Assembly: GCF_040438885.1 (NCBI RefSeq)
Contig: NZ_CP159218.1
Location: 558,001-622,000 of the forward strand
Direction: 5' to 3'
DNA length: 64,000 bases
DNA from: Nakamurella sp. A5-74
GTDB taxonomy: Bacteria > Actinomycetota > Actinomycetes > Mycobacteriales > Nakamurellaceae
Position 1 is the first letter of the stretch. Each line of letters begins with the position of its first letter. Made by a program: the position numbers and the translations under genes. Below, piece after piece: positions 1 to 8,534 of the stretch. The notes beneath the pieces were generated by a model that was not told where the DNA came from, did no database searches, and saw only the letters and a program-made list of their open reading frames with translations.

Positions 1-1752
1 CGGCTCCGGCGCGACCGGCAGGTACCTGTCCTGCGGGCCGTCGAAGACGGTCGACAGTCGGCCCAGCTGGCGGGGCCAGCTGTCGGCGTGCAGGACGTGG
101 ACCCGGTGCGAGCCGATGTCCGCGGTCAGTGCCTCGGCCAACACGTCGGGATGCGGGTGGGCCAGCGTGGTGGCGGCCGAATCGAAGGTCCCACCGCCGG
201 TGTGCAGCTCGCCCAGCACGGGCGTGAACTCGCCGGCGAGCAACGCATCCAGCCCGTTCGCGGCGATCTGCAGATCGGGCGAATGGATGTGGGCAGCGCG
301 CCACCGCAGCGGTAGCCGGGGGAAGAGCCTGTCCATCTCCGGCGCGAGGTCGGCGCTGGACAGCTCGATCGAGCCGGTCAGCCCGTCCTGTGGCTCCGCC
401 CCTGCGGTGCCCAGCAACTCCGCCCACCGGCCGGCGAACTCGTCCGTCTGGGACGCGACCAGGTTGTGCTCACCCCAGAGCAGACCCTGGGCCAGGAACA
501 GCAGGTCGGACAACGGCATCGGACGACCGTCACCCATCTCGTCGACCAGGTCCCCGAACGCCGCGGTGAAGGTCGCCTCCAGATGGGCGCACCACCAGTG
601 GGCAGCCTGCAGGAGCAGGCCCATCGGCGCCGCGATCCGCTCGACCAGCGCTGGACCGAAGCGGACGGCCAGGTCACGTGCGGTGTCCTCGTAGGCGAGC
701 TTGCGGCCGGCATAGGTCTCGCCAGGGCGTCGCTCCGTCACCTCCGAGACCTGTTGCCGGAACACCTCTTTCAGTGCGTTGTCCGCGGCGAGCACCGCGG
801 TCGGGTCGCCGGCGGCGGCGGCCAGGGCGGCCCGGGCGGTGTCCAGCGCGTCGAAGCGATGCAGTGCGGCTGCGCGGGCTGGTTCCGGCAGGGCCTGCAG
901 ATCGGCCAGCAGACGGTCGGCCACGTCGTGCACGTGACGGACGTCGAAACCGACGCTGAGCAGGCCGCGTTCGGTGAGCCGGCGCAGGGTGAGATCGGCG
1001 TCACCCGCCGTTCGGGCGGCGCCCGCGGCGACCGCGTCGACGACGAGAGCGCTCCGGGCGCGGCCGTCGGCGGCCTGCAGCAGCCACTGCTCCTGGGAGC
1101 TGAGCTGCAGCGGCTTGCCGGTGGCAGCACGCGCGGTGGCGGGTGAACCGGCTACCGGCGGGGTGAGGATCACGGACGACGGGATCCGCACCGGCAGATG
1201 TGGAGCCACCGCCGGGTCGGCGGCGATGGCTGAGGCCAACGCGTCCAGTGCCCAGTCCTCCAGCTTCGTCCAGCGGCGCGCGAGCAACCCGGAACCCGGT
1301 CGAGCCTGCACGGTCGGGCCGTCGTCGTCGATCCGGGCCCAGGTGGCGGGGCCGAAGAAGCCGATGCTCTCGTTCTTGCTGCAATACCGCTGCCAGTACC
1401 GGCCGACCGTCCGTACTCCCTGGTAGTAGCGGGAGTTCCGTGGCCCGTCCGGAACCACCCGTCCCAGGGCGTGGAAGACGTTCGGGTTCTGCCAGGCGAT
1501 GGCTTCGCGCAGCAGCGGATCGGTGGCGATCCGCTCGACGGTCGGCAGCTGCCGGTGCAGCGCCTCCTCGGCCAGCGCCTTCAGCTGCTGCGGTGTCGCT
1601 GCGGCCGCCAGCGCTGAGTCAACGGCCGCCGCCGCCGGAGCATCCTGGAGCTGCTGCAACCCCTCGACCGGGAAGCCGGCGCTGCGGATGATCACGTCGC
1701 GCCAGATCTCCCAGCCGGTCGAGCCGAGTGCGACGGTGTGCGGCGAGGTCAT
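1..1752 (-). CDS. LanB-like (lantibiotic dehydratase N-terminal type) protein, partial, runs off left edge
   Basis: An uninterrupted minus-strand reading frame of 584 codons starts at ATG 1752 and is still open at base 1. The product begins MTSPHTVALGSTGWEIWRDV. Around residues 108-140 it has the run RYYQGVRTVGRYWQRY followed by KNESIGFFGP, which I align with the TPFGLFxG segment of LanB glutamylation domains. Later hydrophobic/acidic helical segments also fit that fold. LanB proteins transfer an activated amino acid from aminoacyl-tRNA to a peptide side chain or C-terminus. The C-terminal part lies outside the window, so presence of an elimination domain cannot be judged. The start codon overlaps the stop of the upstream thioesterase-PPTase gene (ATGA), so it belongs to the same operon as the NRPS and ketosynthase genes. 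The family call is fairly secure. The exact reaction (dehydration versus peptide aminoacylation) is unknown. Confidence 0.72.
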   Translation of the reverse strand, partial: MTSPHTVALGSTGWEIWRDVIIRSAGFPVEGLQQLQDAPAAAAVDSALAAAATPQQLKALAEEALHRQLPTVERIATDPLLREAIAWQNPNVFHALGRVVPDGPRNSRYYQGVRTVGRYWQRYCSKNESIGFFGPATWARIDDDGPTVQARPGSGLLARRWTKLEDWALDALASAIAADPAVAPHLPVRIPSSVILTPPVAGSPATARAATGKPLQLSSQEQWLLQAADGRARSALVVDAVAAGAARTAGDADLTLRRLTERGLLSVGFDVRHVHDVADRLLADLQALPEPARAAALHRFDALDTARAALAAAAGDPTAVLAADNALKEVFRQQVSEVTERRPGETYAGRKLAYEDTARDLAVRFGPALVERIAAPMGLLLQAAHWWCAHLEATFTAAFGDLVDEMGDGRPMPLSDLLFLAQGLLWGEHNLVASQTDEFAGRWAELLGTAGAEPQDGLTGSIELSSADLAPEMDRLFPRLPLRWRAAHIHSPDLQIAANGLDALLAGEFTPVLGELHTGGGTFDSAATTLAHPHPDVLAEALTADIGSHRVHVLHADSWPRQLGRLSTVFDGPQDRYLPVAPEP

Positions 1753-3266
1753 CGGCGTTCTCCTGTTCGTTCGTCGGCTGACGCGGCCCACTCGTCGGCA
1801 GACCAGTCGTGGAACATGTGCTCGGTCGCCAGTGCGCCAGGACCCGTCCGGAGCTGCACCACGACCACCTCAGGAGCCGGAACCCGCAGTCCTGCAGGGA
1901 CACTCGTGACCTGCAGGACGGCCGGCTGTCGATGGTCGTCGGCGCCGATGATGCCGGCGTGCTGGTCCTGTTGTTGCAGGCCCAACGAGGTGGGCTCGAC
2001 GGTCAGTCCTTGACCGGTGCACTTCAGCACGGCCTCCTTGGCGGTCCAGGCGCGCAGCAGCTCGCGGCTGCGCCACTGCTCGGGGACGTCGGCCAACCTG
2101 ATCAACTCATCGGGGTGCAGGATCGACGCGGCCAGCTGCGTCGTGTCCGGCAGCGAGTGCTCGGTCTCGTGGTCGACGCCCAGTGGCGTGGCCGCCACGG
2201 CGAGCAGCAGCCGACCGTCGCGGTGACTCCAGCTCACCTGCGGCCCATCGTGAAGCTCCGGCTTGCCGTTGACGCCGGTCGGGAAGGGCGCCCGTGAATA
2301 CCGGGATCCGAAGCGGGACAACACCTCGCGGGCGATGCCGCGTCGTGCGGTGAACCGGCGGGAGTCCCGTTGGTCGACGAATCGCGCCGCTCGGTCGTGT
2401 TCCTCGGGGGCGAGCTGATCGGCGAGACCGGCCAGCTCCCGGTCGTCGATCGTGTCCAGATCGGCGAGTACCAGGTGCACCTCTCCGGGTCGGACGGCGC
2501 TCGCGGGTGCGACGGTGTCGGCTGCCTCGGCGCGCAGCAGACCCCCGAGCAGCCCGAACTGCTCGTGCAGGAAGAAGTGGCCTCCCGGCATGGTCCTGAG
2601 CCGGAACCCGGGCGCGCTGTGACGTGCCCAGCCGATGCCTGTCCACGGTAGGCACACCCCGTCGCGGCGCCCGCACACCGCCGTGACCGGGACCGGCAGC
2701 GCAGGGCCGGGTTCCCAGCGGTAATCGTCGATCCAGGTGAAGTCGGCGCGGATCGCCGGCAGCAGCAACTCGATCAGCTCCGCTGAGTCGAGCACCTCCT
2801 GCGGCATCCCGCCCAGCCGCGCCAGCCGGGTGATCATCTCCTCGTCGCTGCGGCGGGACAGGTCCTTGAGATCACCGTCCAGGCGCAGGTCGGGGGGCGG
2901 GCTGCCGCCGATCACCAGGCGTCGCGGCAGCGGTCCGCCGGTGGCGGCCAGCGAGCGTACGGTCTCGTAGCCCAGCCGGGCTCCCATCGAATGGCCGTAG
3001 ATGAGGTAGTCGCCGGTGACGGTCTCGCTGATGGCGGCGGCCAGGGCGGCGGGATCGATCACCGGCTCCTCCGCCCAGCGGCTCTCCCGCCCGGGTAGCT
3101 GGACGGGGCGGATGTCGACCTGCGGAGCGAAGGCCTCGGCCCAGCCGCGGAATGCGCTGGCGCCGCCGCCTGCGTAGGGCAGGCAGAGCACCGGAACAGC
3201 ATCGGCGGCGAGGGCCGGGGTGCGCACCGGACGGGCGAACCAGGTGGTGGCCGTTCCTGCGGTCAT
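1749..3266 (-). CDS. Type II thioesterase fused to Sfp-type 4'-phosphopantetheinyl transferase
   Basis: 505 residues from ATG 3266, which overlaps the stop of the ketosynthase gene. Residues about 20-245 form a GrsT-like alpha/beta hydrolase: YAGGGASAFRGW, nucleophile motif GHSMGA with Ser93, and GGHFFL with catalytic His230. Residues about 260-460 form a phosphopantetheinyl transferase: metal-binding GVDHE (D365/E367) and WTAKEAVLKCTGQG (K410, E411, K415). The first domain would remove wrongly loaded acyl groups or release product from carrier proteins. The second would attach phosphopantetheine to the carrier domain encoded two genes upstream. Both activities are commonly separate proteins, so the fusion is notable, and both active sites look complete. 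A longer in-frame extension upstream of 3266 exists but lies inside the ketosynthase gene and is rejected. Confidence 0.9.
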   Translation of the reverse strand: MTAGTATTWFARPVRTPALAADAVPVLCLPYAGGGASAFRGWAEAFAPQVDIRPVQLPGRESRWAEEPVIDPAALAAAISETVTGDYLIYGHSMGARLGYETVRSLAATGGPLPRRLVIGGSPPPDLRLDGDLKDLSRRSDEEMITRLARLGGMPQEVLDSAELIELLLPAIRADFTWIDDYRWEPGPALPVPVTAVCGRRDGVCLPWTGIGWARHSAPGFRLRTMPGGHFFLHEQFGLLGGLLRAEAADTVAPASAVRPGEVHLVLADLDTIDDRELAGLADQLAPEEHDRAARFVDQRDSRRFTARRGIAREVLSRFGSRYSRAPFPTGVNGKPELHDGPQVSWSHRDGRLLLAVAATPLGVDHETEHSLPDTTQLAASILHPDELIRLADVPEQWRSRELLRAWTAKEAVLKCTGQGLTVEPTSLGLQQQDQHAGIIGADDHRQPAVLQVTSVPAGLRVPAPEVVVVQLRTGPGALATEHMFHDWSADEWAASADERTGERR

Positions 3267-5023
3267 GCCGCACCGCCGGCGTCGATCAGTGGCTGCAGGA
3301 CCGAGGTCGGACCGGGGATCCGGATGCGTCGATATGGGTGCGCGGGAAGCGGTACCCGTTGTGGCCCTGCGGATTGCGCGGGCATCGTCGGGAGTGTGTG
3401 ATCGAGCGCCGGCGCCGGGTCGTTCGCCACGGCCCGCAGCTGCGCCACTGCTTCGTCGACCGACCGGGACCACACGACATGGGTGCACGCGTGGACCCGA
3501 CGGCCGGTGAGCAGGGTGCGGGACACAGCAGTCAGAGCGGGTCGGTGGCGCTCCAGGTGCTCCGCGAGCCGGCCGGCGAACAGTCGCAGGTCGGCGGCGG
3601 TCCTGGTGCTGAGCAACAGCGGAACCGGCTCGTCGAGGACCGCCGCCGCCCACTCCTCGTCCGTCGGCAGCGCCGAGGCCTCGATCACCAGATGGACGTT
3701 CGTCCCGCCCACTCCGAAGGAGCTGACTCCCGCCAGCCGGCGGAGGTCCGATGGCCAGGCGGCGTCACCGGCCTGCGCGGTCAGCCCGCTGCCGTCCAGC
3801 TCCAGCAGCGCGCCCGGGGTGCTGAAATGAAGGTTCCCGGGAACGGTTCCGGCCCTTGCGGCCAGGATCGCGAGCTGCAGCGCTGCAATTCCCGACGCCA
3901 CATCCAGGTTGCCCAGGTGCGTCTTGGGGGCCACCAGTGCGGTCCGCGCCGGACGGTCGGCGGACGCCCAGACCCGCCGGAGTGCGCCCACTTCGATCGC
4001 ATCTCCGAGTGGCGTACCGAGGGCATGGCAGAAGACCGCACCGATCTCACCGGGCCCGACCTGGGCCGCGGCCTGTGCCTGGTCGACGGCTGCCTGCTGA
4101 CCGGCGATCCCCGGGGCGGCGAAACCCGCCCTCGCCGCACCGTCATTGGTCATGGCGTAGCCACGGATGACGGCCAGCACCGGGTCGCCGTCGTCCACCG
4201 CGTCCTGGTGGCGCTTGAGCACCACCACACCGGCGCCGCTGGACATCCCGGCCCCGTCGGCGTCCGCCGACAGGGCGCGGCAGCGTCCGTCGGCGGAGGT
4301 GGTTCCCGGCCCGCGTCGCAGGTAGCGGGGACTGGTGAGATGTACGCCGCCGGCGACGGCGACGTCGCACTGCAGATCGATCAGCGCGGTCGCCGCCGTG
4401 CATACCGCGGCCAGCGAACCCGCACAGGTGGCCGCCACTGCCATCGCCGGACCGTCGAGCCCGAGCTTGTACGCCACCCGACTGACCATGTGGTCCGCGC
4501 CGATCCCGGTGGGCAGCAACGTGTCCCAGCTGGCATCGATGAGCCGCAGCAGCGGCAGCAACTCCTCGAGGTGGTGTCGGTTCGGGCCGGCGGCGGCGAA
4601 CACGCCGACGACGACCGCCGGGTCCCGGACTCCGAGGCCGGCGTTCTGCAGTGCGCTCTCGACGATCTCGAGGAAGATCCGGTGCTGCGGATCCATCAGC
4701 GCCAGCTCGGCGAGATCGATCCCGAACTGGTCGGCATCGAAGCAGTCGACGTCCTCCAGTTGCCCCCCTGCGCGCACCAGGTCGCTCCTGGACAGCAGGC
4801 TCACCGGAACTGCCAGTGCCCGCAACGCGGCGTCGTCGAGGTCGCGGATCACGTCGCGGCGGGCGATCACGTTGTCCCACAGGCTGTCCAGATCAGGCGA
4901 TCCCGGATAGCGGCCGGCCATCCCGATCACGGCGATGTCCGTGGCACTGATCTCGGGAGCGTCGACATCTGAGGAAGGACGCTCCGGCCGCTCCTCGTCG
5001 AGAAGGTGCTGCAGCGCGGTCAT
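3263..5023 (-). CDS. Stand-alone ketosynthase (polyketide type) lacking AT domain, altered active site
   Basis: 586 residues from ATG 5023, overlapping the NRPS stop (ATGA). Residues about 28-455 are a beta-ketoacyl synthase: IAVIGMAGRYPGSPDLDSLW at the start, MDPQHRIFLE, nucleophile Cys200 in ATCAGSL, first His333 in CHALGTPLGDAIE, and GVSSFGVGGTNVHLV. The KTNxGH loop reads KTHLGN (H369, N372), so the second catalytic His is replaced by Asn and the adjacent Asn by His. After the KS there is a piece of KS-AT linker (PLLLSTRTAADLR) and a post-AT-like tail (VPLPAHPYRR), but the acyltransferase domain between them is missing. The KS may accept the aminoacyl or peptidyl thioester from the NRPS and either extend it using an AT in trans or simply pass it on. 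A KS0-like, non-elongating role is plausible. Confidence 0.88.
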   Translation of the reverse strand: MTALQHLLDEERPERPSSDVDAPEISATDIAVIGMAGRYPGSPDLDSLWDNVIARRDVIRDLDDAALRALAVPVSLLSRSDLVRAGGQLEDVDCFDADQFGIDLAELALMDPQHRIFLEIVESALQNAGLGVRDPAVVVGVFAAAGPNRHHLEELLPLLRLIDASWDTLLPTGIGADHMVSRVAYKLGLDGPAMAVAATCAGSLAAVCTAATALIDLQCDVAVAGGVHLTSPRYLRRGPGTTSADGRCRALSADADGAGMSSGAGVVVLKRHQDAVDDGDPVLAVIRGYAMTNDGAARAGFAAPGIAGQQAAVDQAQAAAQVGPGEIGAVFCHALGTPLGDAIEVGALRRVWASADRPARTALVAPKTHLGNLDVASGIAALQLAILAARAGTVPGNLHFSTPGALLELDGSGLTAQAGDAAWPSDLRRLAGVSSFGVGGTNVHLVIEASALPTDEEWAAAVLDEPVPLLLSTRTAADLRLFAGRLAEHLERHRPALTAVSRTLLTGRRVHACTHVVWSRSVDEAVAQLRAVANDPAPALDHTLPTMPAQSAGPQRVPLPAHPYRRIRIPGPTSVLQPLIDAGGAA

Positions 5024-7017
5024 CGGCCGCCCCTGGGTGGTACCCGCGCGGCACGACGTCCGGCGCGCGGAGCGGCCGGGCGTGTCGCCGCGCGCGTGGC
5101 CGGTGGTGTGGCGCCGGCGGAACCGGCAGCCACGCTCGCATCCGGGCCCAGGGTTCCGCTGGGCCGGTCGAGATGTCCGGCGATGGCCGTCACCGAGCCG
5201 AGACCGAACAGCTCCACCAGCTGGATCTCCCCCCAACTGCTGAGGGCGGCGTGGATTCGGACCAGGTCCAGGGAGTGGGCCCCGGACTCCAACAGCGGCA
5301 ACCGCGGATCGATACTCGTCGCCTCGATGCCGAGCACGTCGGCCACCGTGCGGCGCACTCGATCCAGGAGGGTATCCGCCGACCGATCGGCCGGGGTCGG
5401 GTCGACCGCATCGATGGTCTGCGGCCGTACCCGCTTGCCGGTGTCGGTCACGTCCAGCCGTTCGACGATGTCGAACCGGCTGGGCACCATCGCGGCGGGC
5501 AGCTGGGCGGACAGCCGACGGTGCAGCTCGGCGGTGGAGAGCACCACGGCGGCTCCGACGGTCAGTTGGGCGACGAGGGCCTGGTGCTCGGCGCCCGTGA
5601 TCGACCCGGTACCGGCATCTGCCGGTCCGACGAGCGCTCCGGTCACGCCGGGAACGTCCAGCAGGATCGCCTCCACCTCGGCCGGGTCGATGCGGATACC
5701 CCGCACCTTGATCTGACGGTCCAGCCGTCCGCGGTGATACAGCAGGCCGTCGATCCGCTCGCCGAGATCCCCGGTGCGGAAGGTGCGTCGCCCACCCGGG
5801 GCATCGCCGAAGCGGGCCTCCTCGCTCGCGGGTGCGGCGCTGTCCGGGAGGTAGCCGAGAGCGACGCCGCGACCCGTCACCAGGATCTCCCCCGTTGCGT
5901 CCACCTCGACGGTGAAGCCGGGCAACGGCTGTCCCATCGGCAACGGCGAACCCGGGCCGCCGGCCGGCTCGACGGTGCTGCGGGGTTCCCGGACCCCGTG
6001 CGTGACGAACATCGTGCTGAACGACGCCTCGGTGGATCCGTATCCGCTGGCGATCGTCACAGCGGAGCCGAAGAGTGTGCGGGCCACCTCGACGTCGCGG
6101 CGGACGGCAGCTTCACCGCCCAACAGCACGGTGTGCACCGAGCCGTCGACCCGGTCACCGAGCAGACCGAGCGTCCGCAACACGGTCGGGGCACAGTGGA
6201 ACACCGTCACCCCGTGTCGGATGAGGAAGCCGTCGAGTCCGGTCAGGCCCCGGGTGGCCAGATCGTAGGGAGCGACGGCGGCCCCGTTGAGCAGCGCCGA
6301 CCACAGGTCGACGGCTGCCATGTCGTAGCAGAACGGTGTGAGCAGGGTGAGCACGTCGCTCGGTCGCAGCTGCAGCGCCGTCCGCTGGTTGTCGGCGCAG
6401 ACGAGCACCCCGCGATGCGACTGCTGCACGGCCTTCGGGATCCCGGTCGATCCCGAGGTGAACAACAGGTAGGCGACTGCGTCCGGGTCCGTCGAGGTGG
6501 GGGCGGCATCCGCGCTGCCTGCGTCGGTGGGCTCGTCCGGGCGGGTGCCGGCGTGGGCGTCGATGTCGATCACCAGCGGCACCGCTGCCGACCGCACCTT
6601 GTCGGCCGTCACCGCGGTGACCAGCACCGCGAGCGGGCGGGCAGCGCGGCAGCAGGAGTCGATGCGTGCACTCGGCCATCGAGGATCCAGCACCAGGTAG
6701 CTGAATCCGGCCCGCAGGACCGAGAGGATGGCGATGACGCTCGCCTCGCCGTGCGGGGCCAACACCGCGACCACGCGCTGCTGCGCAGTGTCCGGTGGGA
6801 CCGGCACCTCGAGCTGGAGGATCCGAGCCAGTCCGGCCGCCTGCTCGTCGAGCCGCCCACGGGTGAGGGTGCCGCTGTCGGAGACGACCGCCGGGGCGTC
6901 GCGGTCGGCGTCGACCAGCGCCGACCACCGGCTGATCACCGTGCAGGGGTGCGCCGTCGACTCGCAGCCGACCAGTGGTCGGTGCTCCTCGGGCAGGCGT
7001 GAAGCGTCCGGCGACAT
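5020..7017 (-). CDS. NRPS module: adenylation domain plus carrier domain (A-T)
   Basis: 665 residues. I place the start at ATG 7017 because AGGAG lies seven bases upstream; a longer start at 7143 has no visible site. Adenylation core motifs occur in order: LLFTSGSTGIPKAVQQ (A3, about residues 184-199), FCYDMAAVDLW (A4), GYGSTEASF (A5), RTGDLG (A7), GRLDRQIKVRGIRIDPAEVE (A8) and DTGKRVR (A10, Lys). A carrier domain follows with GAHSLDL, phosphopantetheine Ser near residue 582, then an Ala/Pro/Arg-rich tail that may be a docking linker. There is no condensation domain. The protein activates an amino acid as AMP ester and loads it on its own carrier, probably as the first unit of a line whose next station is the coupled ketosynthase. 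Asp at the first pocket position fits an alpha-amino acid substrate. Confidence 0.92.
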   Translation of the reverse strand: MSPDASRLPEEHRPLVGCESTAHPCTVISRWSALVDADRDAPAVVSDSGTLTRGRLDEQAAGLARILQLEVPVPPDTAQQRVVAVLAPHGEASVIAILSVLRAGFSYLVLDPRWPSARIDSCCRAARPLAVLVTAVTADKVRSAAVPLVIDIDAHAGTRPDEPTDAGSADAAPTSTDPDAVAYLLFTSGSTGIPKAVQQSHRGVLVCADNQRTALQLRPSDVLTLLTPFCYDMAAVDLWSALLNGAAVAPYDLATRGLTGLDGFLIRHGVTVFHCAPTVLRTLGLLGDRVDGSVHTVLLGGEAAVRRDVEVARTLFGSAVTIASGYGSTEASFSTMFVTHGVREPRSTVEPAGGPGSPLPMGQPLPGFTVEVDATGEILVTGRGVALGYLPDSAAPASEEARFGDAPGGRRTFRTGDLGERIDGLLYHRGRLDRQIKVRGIRIDPAEVEAILLDVPGVTGALVGPADAGTGSITGAEHQALVAQLTVGAAVVLSTAELHRRLSAQLPAAMVPSRFDIVERLDVTDTGKRVRPQTIDAVDPTPADRSADTLLDRVRRTVADVLGIEATSIDPRLPLLESGAHSLDLVRIHAALSSWGEIQLVELFGLGSVTAIAGHLDRPSGTLGPDASVAAGSAGATPPATRAATRPAAPRAGRRAARVPPRGGR

Positions 7018-7107
7018 GGGTGAGCTCCTGGCGTTCGCCGATCGGGGGTGGAGATCGGAGCGCGCCGACACGGGTTCGTCCGCCGACACACCACCGTGTC
7101 CGACAGT

Positions 7108-7206
7108 TCGCACCAACGGGGGACGGGGCGGAGTGTGTGACACTTCGCACCATCACTGACTGCGACAGGTTAGGTGAGTGTTGCGGGTGTGTCATCAGTT
7201 CGCAGG
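7108..7206. promoter_or_regulatory. Three TTCGCA-containing repeats in divergent promoter region
   Basis: TTCGCACCA occurs at 7108-7116 and 7144-7152, and TTCGCAGGA at 7199-7207. Each is preceded by a similar GTGTN2-4ACA/ATCA segment. They lie between the NRPS operon (minus) and the peptidase gene (plus), as expected for operator half-sites or regulator-binding repeats. Spacing is 36 and 55 bp, so they are not phased alike. Function is inferred only. Confidence 0.35.
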
Positions 7207-7319
7207 AAAATATCCTGCGGTCAAGCAGTGCGGACGTAGGTTGTTGACAAATCATCTACTTCCGGTCGGCGGCAGAGACCCGCTGGTGACACGCGTTCTC
7301 GGGCGAGCGGATCACGGGG

Positions 7320-8534
7320 GTGCGGAACGTGCGGATTCATCGGCTGGTCCCGGCGGCGGTGGCGCTGCTCATGGTCATCACGAGTTGCAGCACGGATCAA
7401 CCGAGCGCGAACGACGCAGCGAAGGGGGTGTCGTCGCCGGGCGGGCCGGCGGAGAAGCCCCCGGCACCCGTACCGAGCCGCCCGGCGGTTACGTCGATGA
7501 GCGGCTCGGAGAGCGGCGGTGCACCGAGCAGCAGTGCGCCGAACAGTAGTGCGCCGAGCAGCAGTGCGCCGAGCAGCAGTGCGAACAGCGGTCCGTCGAG
7601 CACCGGCTCTGCTGTATCCGGCGCCGGCCCCTCCGCATCCGTGCCGATCGCGCTGCAGTCCGACGGGGCGGAGCTGGTCGCCGAGGTGGATCGCGGACGG
7701 TTGATGGCACACATCGAGACCATTGCTGTCGGACCCAGGGCGAACGTGGAGAACCATGCAGCGGCACTGGCAGCGGCGAACCATGCCGACCGGGCGTTCA
7801 CCGAGGCCGGTCTGCGGCCGAGTCGCACCGACGTGTCCGCTGTCGGGGTGACCCTGCCGGTCGTCTGGGTCGAGATCCCCGGGTCGGGCTGCCCCGCACC
7901 GGCCGCCACCCCCACTTATGTTCTGACGGCCCACTACGACACCGTGCCCGGAAGTCCCGGCGCCGACGACGACGCCAGCGGGGTCGCCGCGGTCCTGGAG
8001 ATCGCCCGGATCCTGGCGGGCCGTCCGCTGCGTGCGTCAGTGGTGCTCGCCGTGGTCCCGTTCGAGGAGCTGGGCGAGCAGTATCCGGGCGCCGCTGCCC
8101 TGGCCGAGCTGTTGGTGCAGGATCCGGGCCGCTCGGTGCAGGGGATGGTCAGCGCCGAGATGCTCGGCTATGCCACCCAACAGCGCGACAGTCAGGGCCT
8201 GCCGGGCGATTACCTGAACCTGTTGGCCTACGAAGGATCCGACGAGCTGGTGGCGGACTTCAGGTCAGCGGCCGCGCAGTGGGTCCCACACTTCGAGGTG
8301 CAGGCAGCGACGTTTCCGGCGGACACTGCGTTCATCAACCGTTCCGACAACGCGGCGTTCCAGGAACGGGGCGTTCCGTCGGCCTTCGCGAGCGACGGAG
8401 CGGATTTCCGGACGCCGTACTACCACTCGGAGCAGGACGTCCCGGCGGACATCTCGCAGGAGTTCCTCGTCGACTCCGCGCGCGTCCTGTTGGCCTGGCT
8501 CGTGCTGAGCGCGATGCGCGAGCCGACCTGCTGA
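7320..8534 (+). CDS. Secreted lipoprotein peptidase, M28 family
   Basis: 404 residues from GTG 7320; GTG 7329 is an alternative. The N-terminus is a lipoprotein signal (basic MRNVRIHR, hydrophobic core, lipobox VITSC), so the mature protein is probably anchored outside the membrane. A Ser/Ala/Pro-rich linker (about residues 35-105) follows, built partly from a 15-bp DNA repeat. The catalytic domain has co-catalytic zinc-peptidase motifs: LTAHYDTVPGSPGADDDASG (His and bridging Asp), VPFEELGEQ (general base and metal-ligand Glu), SAEMLG and YYHSEQD (last His ligand). Family members are aminopeptidases or carboxypeptidases that release single residues. It is transcribed divergently from the NRPS operon, so a link to product processing is possible but unproven. 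Confidence 0.9.
   Translation: MRNVRIHRLVPAAVALLMVITSCSTDQPSANDAAKGVSSPGGPAEKPPAPVPSRPAVTSMSGSESGGAPSSSAPNSSAPSSSAPSSSANSGPSSTGSAVSGAGPSASVPIALQSDGAELVAEVDRGRLMAHIETIAVGPRANVENHAAALAAANHADRAFTEAGLRPSRTDVSAVGVTLPVVWVEIPGSGCPAPAATPTYVLTAHYDTVPGSPGADDDASGVAAVLEIARILAGRPLRASVVLAVVPFEELGEQYPGAAALAELLVQDPGRSVQGMVSAEMLGYATQQRDSQGLPGDYLNLLAYEGSDELVADFRSAAAQWVPHFEVQAATFPADTAFINRSDNAAFQERGVPSAFASDGADFRTPYYHSEQDVPADISQEFLVDSARVLLAWLVLSAMREPTC
7521..7580 (+). repeat. 15-bp tandem repeat, four copies, coding
   Basis: Four in-frame 15-bp units (GCGCCGAGCAGCAGT and close variants) at 7521-7535, 7536-7550, 7551-7565 and 7566-7580 encode APSSS/APNSS in the linker of the M28 lipoprotein. Copy number could vary by slippage. 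Confidence 0.85.

Noticed and set aside
1749-3653. Long form of the thioesterase-PPTase protein starting at 3653
   Set aside because: The extra 129 residues lie inside the ketosynthase gene in another frame and have non-conserved Arg/Pro-rich composition; ATG 3266 with the ATGA overlap is better.
3152-4972. 606-codon plus-strand open frame across the ketosynthase gene
   Set aside because: A GC-rich shadow of the real minus-strand gene; no conserved motif and low-complexity composition.
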